Assembly (NCBI GenBank): GCA_016875645.1
Contig: VGPE01000165.1
Location: 1-6,482, forward strand
DNA length: 6,482 nucleotides
From: Chloroflexota bacterium
GTDB lineage: Bacteria > Chloroflexota > Limnocylindria > Limnocylindrales > CSP1-4
Direction of reading: 5' to 3'
How positions within the stretch are numbered: the stretch's first letter is position 1; every line of letters begins with the position of its first letter. The position numbers were made by a program, and so were the translations under genes. The notes under the pieces were generated by a model, which was not told the DNA's origin, did no database searches, and saw only the letters and a list, made by a program, of their open reading frames with translations. This document shows positions 1 to 4,684 of this stretch, in pieces.

Positions 1-441
1 GTCCGGGCCTTCGCCGGCCGCCGGGGCACCGCGCGCGGACCCCGGACGCGTTGCGCCGGACCCGGGCGCGAGCGGCTCCCCTGCCTCGCGCGCCGCCCGC
101 CGCTCGTCCTCCAGTTCACCCACCGTCCTGGTCGCGCTGCCCAAGGGCCGGCGGCGGCTCCGGCGGTCCGCGGCGACGAGGCGCAGCAGGAAGATGATCG
201 TCTGGCCCGCGACCAGCAGCAAAACGATCACCGCGAACAGCAGGATCGCGCTGACCTCGGCCGGCCACTGCCAGGCGACGCTGAGCGGTGTCAGCACGAT
301 CAGCGCCGCCAGGACGATCAACTGGAACCGGAAGCAGCCCAGGCCCGGGCCGCGGTCGGGCTCCAGGTCGGCGCCCCTGTACTGGATGGGTCCGGTCGCT
401 GGTGGGCGCGTTCGGCGAGGGGTCGGGTCGTCGCTGGCCAC
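1..441 (-). CDS. Small two-helix membrane protein, unknown function (C-terminus cut by window edge)
   Basis: The minus strand is open in one frame from upstream of 594 to base 1, with no stop before the edge, so the gene is partial at its 3' end. I chose GTG at 441-439: residues after it (VASDDPTPRRT, then IQYRGADLEPDRGPGLGC) read like a cytoplasmic N-terminus, and a TATCGT hexamer lies 8 nt upstream. In-frame ATGs at 594, 585 and 546 add atypical, Arg/Gly-rich sequence. Two hydrophobic segments follow: about residues 42-58 (FQLIVLAALIVLTPLSV) and about 66-86 (SAILLFAVIVLLLVAGQTII), separated by a short WQWPAE turn. After them comes a basic stretch (RLVAADRRSRRRP), then a charged Glu/Arg segment (ELEDERRAAREAGE) and a Gly/Ala/Pro-rich tail. 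The basic residues after helix 2 suggest both termini are cytoplasmic. No catalytic motif is visible and I do not recognise a named family. It is transcribed divergently from the reductase gene. Confidence 0.68.
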   Translation of the reverse strand, partial: MASDDPTPRRTRPPATGPIQYRGADLEPDRGPGLGCFRFQLIVLAALIVLTPLSVAWQWPAEVSAILLFAVIVLLLVAGQTIIFLLRLVAADRRSRRRPLGSATRTVGELEDERRAAREAGEPLAPGSGATRPGSARGAPAAGEGPD

Positions 442-449
442 GACGGGGA

Positions 450-455
450 ACGATA
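450..455 (-). promoter_or_regulatory. Candidate -10 element (TATCGT) for the membrane protein gene
   Basis: The minus strand reads TATCGT, then 8 nt, then the GTG at 441. It fits the TANNNT -10 pattern at the spacing expected for a leaderless transcript. No clear -35 hexamer is seen 16-18 nt further upstream, and no Shine-Dalgarno sequence precedes the GTG. This is inference from pattern and spacing only. Confidence 0.35.
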
Positions 456-591
456 CGTGACCGCGGGCCAGGTGGCCCTCGCCCTCACCGCCGCGGTGTG
501 CCTGGCGTTCGATCCGCCGGGTGAGCCTCCATGTCGCGGCCAGCATCACCGCCCGGGTCACAACGCTCGGGCGCCCCCCGCGCATCGGTGC

Positions 592-597
592 CATTAT
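592..597 (+). promoter_or_regulatory. Weak candidate -10 element (CATTAT) for the reductase gene
   Basis: CATTAT matches four of six bases of TATAAT and ends 8 nt before the ATG at 606, again at leaderless spacing. It is one of the few A/T-rich spots in the 442-605 divergent gap, which is otherwise GC-rich and shows only a short inverted repeat (GGCCA GG TGGCC, about 467-478). No -35 box is visible. It does not begin with TA, so it is weaker than the other two candidates. Confidence 0.25.
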
Positions 598-605
598 GGG
601 CGCCG

Positions 606-1532
606 ATGACGCCCGATCGCTCGACGGGCCGCGGGCTCGCCCTGGAACCGCTCTGGACCCGGCCCGAAGCGACTGATACCGCCGTCACGGGACGCATGCG
701 CGGCGGCGCCCTGCCGCCGGCGCTCGCCACGCGCTACGGCTCCCGCCTCGCCATCCCGCTGCACCCAAACCGGCCGACGATCGTGGCGAACTTCGTCGCA
801 AGCCTCGACGGCGTGGTCGCCATGGCCGACGGCTCAGGAGGCGGCGAGATCAGCGGCTGGTTCGAGCCCGACCGGTTCGTGATGGGCCTGCTGCGTTCAC
901 TCGCCGATGCGATCGTGGTCGGTGCCGGCACCGTGCGGCATGCTCCGGCTCACGAGTGGACTCCCCGCCGGGTGAATCGCGCGCACGCCGCCGACTACGA
1001 GGCCTGGCGGGGGGCACTGGGCCTGGCACCCCAGCCGACCACCGTGGTCGTGACCGCGACCGGCGACGTCGATCCCGCGCACCCCGCCCTCTCCGCGCCG
1101 GACGTTCCGGTCGTGGTCCTCACCACGGCCCGTGGGGCGCGGCACCTCGCGGACCTCGGGCTGGCGGCGCACGTCCAGGTGGTCGATGCGGGCGGCGATA
1201 TGCGCGTCGCGCCGGCGGCCGTGGTGGACGTCCTGCGAGCCGAGCACGCCGCGCTGGCGCTCTGCGAGGGCGGGCCGCATCTGCTGGCCAACCTGGTGGC
1301 GGCCGATCTCGTCGACGAGCTGTTCCTGACGCTGGCGCCACAGGTCATGGGCCGCAGCCACGAGACGGACCGGCTCGGCTTCGTGGAGGGGTTCGCCGCC
1401 GCGGCCGGCGCGGGCCGCTGGCTCGACCTGGTCTCGGTCCATCGCGGCGACGACCACCTGTTCCTGCGCCACCGGCGACGCGGGGCTGACCGGCGTGATC
1501 AGTCCCGGTCCGGGTCGGCCTCGTCGAGGTAG
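606..1532 (+). CDS. RibD C-terminal domain / pyrimidine reductase family protein (Rv2671-like, stand-alone)
   Basis: An NADPH-dependent reductase of the RibD C-terminal / DHFR-like fold, 308 aa from this start. Visible motifs are NFVASLDG (about 62-69), an EPDRFVMGLLRSLAD segment (about 87-101), the cofactor-loop motif VGAGTVR (about 105-111), a strand TTVVVTATGDV (about 145-155), the glycine motif CEGGPHLL (about 220-227) and LTLAPQ (about 241-246). This order matches the mycobacterial protein Rv2671. There is no cytidine/deoxycytidylate-type deaminase domain with its HAE and PCxxC zinc motifs, so it is not a bifunctional RibD. The family reduces the ribose side chain of the riboflavin pyrimidine intermediate; Rv2671 has been described as a dihydrofolate reductase analogue. 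Substrate cannot be decided here. Start: ATG 606 places LALEPLW near the N-terminus as in relatives; ATG 531 would add 25 low-complexity residues but has a GGTGAG upstream. The last ~15 residues (RRRGADRRDQ onward) lie beyond the conserved domain and partly overlap the end of pyrC. Confidence 0.82.
   Translation: MTPDRSTGRGLALEPLWTRPEATDTAVTGRMRGGALPPALATRYGSRLAIPLHPNRPTIVANFVASLDGVVAMADGSGGGEISGWFEPDRFVMGLLRSLADAIVVGAGTVRHAPAHEWTPRRVNRAHAADYEAWRGALGLAPQPTTVVVTATGDVDPAHPALSAPDVPVVVLTTARGARHLADLGLAAHVQVVDAGGDMRVAPAAVVDVLRAEHAALALCEGGPHLLANLVAADLVDELFLTLAPQVMGRSHETDRLGFVEGFAAAAGAGRWLDLVSVHRGDDHLFLRHRRRGADRRDQSRSGSASSR
1499..1532. other. Tail-to-tail overlap of the reductase gene and pyrC
   Basis: The plus-strand reductase stops with TAG at 1530-1532, while the minus-strand pyrC stops with TGA at 1501-1499. 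Their coding regions therefore overlap by 34 bp at their 3' ends. No intergenic terminator can exist between them, so each transcript must end inside, or read antisense into, the other gene. Confidence 0.85.
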
Positions 1533-2932
1533 GCCACCCGCCCGGCCGCGACCGTCAGCAGCACCCGGCCCGGCAGCGCCCGGCCCAGCAGCGGCGAGTT
1601 GTGGCCCAGCGAGCGCAGGCTCGTCTCGTTGACCTCCCAGCGGTCTCCCGCGTCGAAGATCATCAGGTCCGCGGGCGCACCTTCGTTGAGGCCGATGGGC
1701 GCCGGCAGCCGCGACCCCAGGATCCGCGCCGGCCCGACCGTGAGCGCAGCGATCACGCGACCCAGCGGCACCTGGCCTGCCGCCACCGCCTCGAGCAGGA
1801 GGCCCAGCGCGGTCTCGATGCCGCTGATCCCGTTGGCGGCCAGGCCGAACTCCACGTCCTTGTCCACGCGGGTGTGGGGGGCATGGTCCGTCGCGATGGC
1901 GTCAACGGTGCCATCGCGCAGCCCGGCCAGGCAGGCCATGACGTCCGCGGGCCGGCGCAGGGGCGGGTTCACCCGGAGCGAGGTGTCGAAGGGGCCCGCG
2001 ACGAGCGCGCGATCGCGCCACGGATCGGGGTTGACGCCTTCGGCCTGCCACGCGTATCGACGGGCGCCCGCGATCCACTCGTCGGTGAGCGCGAGGTGGT
2101 GGGGCGTGACGTCGCAGGTCACGGGCAGCCCGGCCGCCTTGGCGCGTCGCACGAGGTCGATCGATTCGGCGACGGAGAGGTGGGTCAGGTGGAGGCGGGC
2201 GCGCGGTTCGGTCGCGACCACGTCGGCGAGGACCGCGATGTCGCGGGCCACGGCCGCCGCCTCGGCTGCCGCCGGCCAGCCCTTGAGCCCCAGGACCGTG
2301 GCCACCAGGCCTTCATTGGCCTCGGCGCCGCCGGTGAGCCCCTGCTCCTCTGGGTGGTCGACGATCGGCAGATCGAGCATCGCCGCGTAGAGCAGCGCGT
2401 TGCGCAACACTCCCGCGGACCGGACGGGCGACCCGTCGTCGGAGAAGCCGATCGCGCCGGCGTCCGCCAGTTCGCCGAGGGCTGCCAGTTCCTCGCCCGC
2501 GCGACCGTGGGTGACGGCGCCGTAGGCCAGCACGCGGACGGGTGAACCGCTGGCCGCCGCGGCCTGCCCGACGGCCACCAGCACCGCCGCCTCGTCGATC
2601 GCGGGCCGCGTGTTCGGCATCAGGCAGACGGTGGTGAACCCACCGTGCGCCGCCGCCGCCGACCCGGTTGCGATGGTCTCGGCCTGCTCGAACCCGGGCT
2701 CCCGGAAGTGCGCATGCAGGTCGACGAAGCCCGGTGCGACGATCACGCCGTCGGGCGCGATGCCGTCGGCTTCGGTGCCATCGAGCCAGGTGACGGCTCC
2801 GACCCGGCCCTCCTCGACGACGATCTCGCCGGGGCCTTCCCGCCCGCTGGCCGGGTCGATCAGCCAGGCGCGCGTCACGTCGAGTTCCGCGATGGTCTCC
2901 CCGGGGGCGACGACCGCTTCGACTTCAGCCAC
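1499..2932 (-). CDS. pyrC: Dihydroorotase (type I)
   Basis: Catalyses reversible cyclisation of N-carbamoyl-L-aspartate to dihydroorotate, step 3 of UMP synthesis, in the cytoplasm. The 477-aa product has the amidohydrolase metal motif DLHAHFREPG (71-80), GGFTTVCLMPNTRP (97-110), FSDDGSP (163-169, with the Asp that bridges metals in type I enzymes lacking a carboxylated Lys), VDHPEE (191-196), HLTHLS (248-253), CDVTPHHLALT (273-283), VNPPLR (321-326) and IATDHAPH (346-353). Length is slightly above the usual 420-450. Part of the excess is an added Trp-rich segment between TDE and VNPPLR (about 286-318). Start: GTG 2932-2930 overlaps the pyrB stop by 8 nt (GTGGCTGA) and has GAGG 9 nt upstream, so it is probably translationally coupled to pyrB. 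A later GTG at the VTRAW position (codon 19) is also possible. It is the last gene of the pyrR-pyrB-pyrC operon. Confidence 0.95.
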   Translation of the reverse strand: MAEVEAVVAPGETIAELDVTRAWLIDPASGREGPGEIVVEEGRVGAVTWLDGTEADGIAPDGVIVAPGFVDLHAHFREPGFEQAETIATGSAAAAHGGFTTVCLMPNTRPAIDEAAVLVAVGQAAAASGSPVRVLAYGAVTHGRAGEELAALGELADAGAIGFSDDGSPVRSAGVLRNALLYAAMLDLPIVDHPEEQGLTGGAEANEGLVATVLGLKGWPAAAEAAAVARDIAVLADVVATEPRARLHLTHLSVAESIDLVRRAKAAGLPVTCDVTPHHLALTDEWIAGARRYAWQAEGVNPDPWRDRALVAGPFDTSLRVNPPLRRPADVMACLAGLRDGTVDAIATDHAPHTRVDKDVEFGLAANGISGIETALGLLLEAVAAGQVPLGRVIAALTVGPARILGSRLPAPIGLNEGAPADLMIFDAGDRWEVNETSLRSLGHNSPLLGRALPGRVLLTVAAGRVAYLDEADPDRD

Positions 2933-3983
2933 GGGCCGTGCCCTCGACCGGTGCAGTACTGCCCGCGAGGGTCCCCGACAGCAGGTGGAGGATCGCCATC
3001 CGGACGGCGACGCCGTTGCGGACCTGTTCGCTGATGACCGAGCCGGAGCCGACGGCCACATCTGGCGCGATCTCCACGCCCTCGTTCATGGGGCCCGGGT
3101 GCATCACCAGCGCGTCGGGCCTGGCGCCCCGCAGGCGCTCGCGCGTGATTCCGAACCGGGCCGCGTACTCGCGGAGGGACGGCAGCAGGCCGCCGGCCTG
3201 TCGCTCACGCTGGATGCGGAGCGTCATGACCACGTCGGCGTCCCGCAGCGCCGCACGCAGGTCCGACGTCACCACGAACCCCTTCCGTCCGTCCGGGCCG
3301 CCCGCAGTGCCTCGCCACGACCCCGCCCACGCCTCGAAGCCGCGCAACAGCGTGGCCGGCCCGCACAGCCAGAGCTCCGCACCAGCGGCTGTCAGCGCCC
3401 AGATGTTGGAGCGAGCCACGCGCGAGTGGAGGATGTCGCCGACGATCGCCACCTTGCGCCCGCGCAGGTCGCCCAGGTGGCGACGCATCGTGAAGAGGTC
3501 CAGCAGTCCCTGGCTCGGATGCGCGTGCCAACCGTCGCCGCCATTGACCACGCTGCCGGAGAACGTCTCGGCGGCGAGGTACGGCGCGCCCGAGGTCGCG
3601 TGCCGCATCACGAGCATGTTGGCCCCGAGCGATTCGATGGTGCGGACGGTGTCCACCAGCGATTCGCCCTTGGACACCGAGCTGGCGGAGGCCGTGATGT
3701 TCACCACGTCGGCGGAGAGATTCTTCGCAGCGACCTCGAACGAGACCCGGGTGCGAGTTGAGGCCTCGTAGAACAGGATCGTCACGGTGCGGCCGCGCAG
3801 GGCCGGGACCCGCGCGATCGGCCGGGCGAGGACGCCTCGCATGTCCTCGGCGGTGCGCAGGAGCACCTCGATCTCCGACCAGTCCAGGCCATCGAGGTCG
3901 AGCAGGTGTCGATGGCGCCAGCGCGGCGCCGGCAGGGAGGCCTCTGCTGCGGACGTGCCGGCTGGTTCGATGGTCAGACTCAC
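2925..3983 (-). CDS. pyrB: Aspartate carbamoyltransferase catalytic chain
   Basis: Transfers the carbamoyl group of carbamoyl phosphate to L-aspartate, the committed step of pyrimidine synthesis. The 352-aa product shows the carbamoyl-phosphate loop FYEASTRTRVSFE (71-83), the SKGESLVDT loop (104-112) that supplies the Lys entering the neighbouring subunit's site, MRHATSGAP (126-134), GDGWHAHPSQGLLDLF (149-164), the aspartate-domain start KVAIVGDILHSRVARSN (177-193), DADVVMTLRIQRER (248-261) and MHPGPMNEGVEI (294-305). It is longer than the typical 305-315 aa because of an N-terminal extension of about 25 residues and an insertion at about 217-236. No pyrI-like regulatory chain is present, fitting the unregulated trimer or dihydroorotase-associated forms of the family. 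Start: GTG 3983-3981 is the first sensible in-frame start after the pyrR stop; no Shine-Dalgarno sequence is apparent. The gap from pyrR is 49 nt. Confidence 0.95.
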   Translation of the reverse strand: MSLTIEPAGTSAAEASLPAPRWRHRHLLDLDGLDWSEIEVLLRTAEDMRGVLARPIARVPALRGRTVTILFYEASTRTRVSFEVAAKNLSADVVNITASASSVSKGESLVDTVRTIESLGANMLVMRHATSGAPYLAAETFSGSVVNGGDGWHAHPSQGLLDLFTMRRHLGDLRGRKVAIVGDILHSRVARSNIWALTAAGAELWLCGPATLLRGFEAWAGSWRGTAGGPDGRKGFVVTSDLRAALRDADVVMTLRIQRERQAGGLLPSLREYAARFGITRERLRGARPDALVMHPGPMNEGVEIAPDVAVGSGSVISEQVRNGVAVRMAILHLLSGTLAGSTAPVEGTARG

Positions 3984-3992
3984 GATCGATCG
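3983..3992. repeat. Palindrome CGATCGATCG at the pyrB start
   Basis: A perfect 10-bp palindrome that includes the first base of the pyrB GTG. The same 10-mer occurs at 4658-4667 in the gap upstream of pyrR. A related nine-base string (CGATCGATT) lies inside pyrC near 2158. A role as an operator or in translation is speculation; CGATCG-type strings can also be common by genome signature. Confidence 0.4.
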
Positions 3993-3999
3993 GCGAGGG

Positions 4000-4032
4000 C
4001 CGCGCGGGGTCGAACTGCGAGCCCGAGCGCGG
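4000..4032 (-). promoter_or_regulatory. Imperfect hairpin filling the pyrR-pyrB gap
   Basis: Read on the mRNA strand, the hairpin begins at the base directly after the pyrR stop codon. A six-pair outer stem (CCGCGC with GCGCGG) encloses a two-base bulge (UC), three pairs (GGG/CCC), a C-C mismatch, three pairs (UCG/CGA) and the loop CAGUU. It ends 16 nt before the pyrB GTG, with no U-tract after it, so it is not an intrinsic terminator. Its position corresponds to where Bacillus pyr operons place intergenic PyrR-binding loops, but the Bacillus-type conserved loop sequence is not evident. It may bind PyrR, tune processing or pyrB translation, or be a by-product of GC richness. Confidence 0.4.
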
Positions 4033-4590
4033 TCACCCCGCTGCCGCGAGCGCCGGTGTCGGACGCTCGATCTCGACGCCATCGCCGCCGTCGGTTTCGG
4101 CGAGGTGGACGCGCACCAGTTCCTCGCGTGAGGTGGGGACGTTCTTGCCGACGTGGTCGGCACGGATCGGAAGTTCGCGGTGGCCCCGATCCACGAGGAC
4201 GGCGAGGCGGATCGCGCGCGGCCGCCCGAAGTCGATCAGGGCGTCCATCGCCGCGCGGATCGTGCGGCCCGTGTAGAGCACGTCGTCGACGAGCACGATC
4301 GTGGCACCGTTGAGATCGAACGGCAGATCCGTGCCCTTGACGAGGGGCTGCTGCGCGATCAGCGAGAGGTCGTCGCGGTAGAAGGTGATGTCGAGCGCGC
4401 CGACGGGCAGCAGCACGCCCTCGTGCTCGGCGATGGCGGCCGCGATCCGGCCGGCCAGCGGAACGCCGCGCCGCTGGATCCCGACGAGCGCGAGCCCTTC
4501 GGTCCCCGCGTGCTTCTCAACGATCTCATGGCTGATGCGGATCGTTGCGCGCCGAATCTCCTCGGCGGTCATGATCTGGCGGCCGCTCAT
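4033..4590 (-). CDS. pyrR: PyrR: pyrimidine operon regulator / uracil phosphoribosyltransferase
   Basis: PyrR proteins bind pyr mRNA in response to UMP/UTP and PRPP, and many also convert uracil plus PRPP to UMP. The 185-aa length is normal for the family. Visible are GIQRRGVPLA (37-46), the LDITFYRDDL segment (66-75), the PRPP-binding loop VLVDDVLYTGRT (99-110) with its paired Asp, and the C-terminal family signature LVDRGHRELPIRADHVGKN (132-150) followed by VPTS. ATG 4590-4588 gives MSGRQIMTAEEI, and a second ATG six codons later (4572) is possible; neither has a good Shine-Dalgarno sequence. Reading farther upstream in frame gives non-family sequence, so the long ORF extension is rejected. 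It is the first gene of the operon, upstream of pyrB and pyrC, as in many Gram-positive and high-GC bacteria. A Pro/Ala tail (PTPALAAAG) ends the protein. Confidence 0.95.
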   Translation of the reverse strand: MSGRQIMTAEEIRRATIRISHEIVEKHAGTEGLALVGIQRRGVPLAGRIAAAIAEHEGVLLPVGALDITFYRDDLSLIAQQPLVKGTDLPFDLNGATIVLVDDVLYTGRTIRAAMDALIDFGRPRAIRLAVLVDRGHRELPIRADHVGKNVPTSREELVRVHLAETDGGDGVEIERPTPALAAAG

Positions 4591-4597
4591 CGCCGGA

Positions 4598-4603
4598 AGG
4601 ATA
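4598..4603 (-). promoter_or_regulatory. Candidate -10 element (TATCCT) for the pyrRBC operon
   Basis: TATCCT on the minus strand fits TANNNT and ends 7 nt before the pyrR ATG, the spacing seen for leaderless transcripts that start at the A of the start codon. No Shine-Dalgarno sequence or recognisable -35 box is present. If used, it lies downstream of all three hairpins in this gap, which would then be outside the mRNA. Confidence 0.4.
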
Positions 4604-4609
4604 CCCGCC

Positions 4610-4628
4610 GCACTCCGACGCGGAGCGC
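4610..4628 (-). other. Hairpin C upstream of pyrR (8-bp stem, CGU loop)
   Basis: GCGCUCCG and CGGAGUGC pair as eight consecutive pairs (one G-U) around a three-base CGU loop. It ends 19 nt before the pyrR ATG and has no following U-tract. It could be part of a leader if transcription starts farther upstream, or an operator-like inverted repeat next to the TATCCT hexamer. Confidence 0.4.
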
Positions 4629-4637
4629 CACCGGGGA

Positions 4638-4652
4638 AGCCGGACGCCGGCT
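4638..4652 (-). other. Hairpin B upstream of pyrR (6-bp stem, CGU loop)
   Basis: AGCCGG and CCGGCU form a perfect six-pair stem with a CGU loop, the same loop as hairpin C. Its left arm shares five bases with the right arm of hairpin A, so A and B cannot both form fully in one RNA molecule. Confidence 0.35.
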
Positions 4653-4681
4653 GGCAGCGATCGATCGTTCGCGGCCAGCCG
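4648..4681 (-). other. Hairpin A after the upstream gene's stop (8+4 bp stem)
   Basis: Starting three bases after the TAG of the upstream gene, CGGCUGGC pairs with GCCAGCCG. Inside, after one mismatch, GCGA pairs with UCGC around an eight-base loop. The loop and inner stem contain the palindrome CGATCGATCG (4658-4667). It is well placed to end or protect the 3' end of the upstream mRNA, but there is no U-tract, so it is not a canonical intrinsic terminator. Confidence 0.42.
4658..4667. repeat. Palindrome CGATCGATCG upstream of pyrR
   Basis: Second perfect copy of the 10-bp palindrome that also overlaps the pyrB start at 3983-3992. Here it lies inside hairpin A, 67 bp before the pyrR ATG. Significance is uncertain. 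Confidence 0.4.
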
Positions 4682-4684
4682 CAG

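Noticed and set aside
194..460. Plus-strand ORF of 88 codons and an overlapping 78-codon ORF
   Set aside because: They lie opposite the membrane protein frame, which has clear hydrophobic helices; the plus-strand products are Arg/Gly/Pro-rich with no recognisable feature.
531..605. Start of the reductase at ATG 531 instead of 606
   Set aside because: It adds 25 Pro/Ser/Arg-rich residues outside the family domain. The GGTGAG five nt upstream keeps it possible, but 606 fits the family N-terminus better.
1601..2545. Long plus-strand ORF of 314 codons opposite pyrC
   Set aside because: Antisense shadow of pyrC, produced by high GC; the sense strand has all dihydroorotase motifs.
2933..3061. N-terminal extension of pyrC to ATG 3061
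   Set aside because: It lies inside pyrB in another frame and gives non-family sequence; the GTG coupled to the pyrB stop is better.
2610..3761. Long plus-strand ORF of 383 codons opposite pyrB and pyrC
   Set aside because: Spans the junction of two well-supported minus-strand genes and has no domain-like pattern.
3984..4163. N-terminal extension of pyrB to ATG 4163
   Set aside because: It would run through the 3' part of pyrR in another frame, and the extra residues are Arg/Ser-rich and unlike PyrB.
4610..4681. Intrinsic terminator after the upstream gene
   Set aside because: The hairpins are strong but none is followed by a run of U, so a standard intrinsic terminator cannot be claimed.
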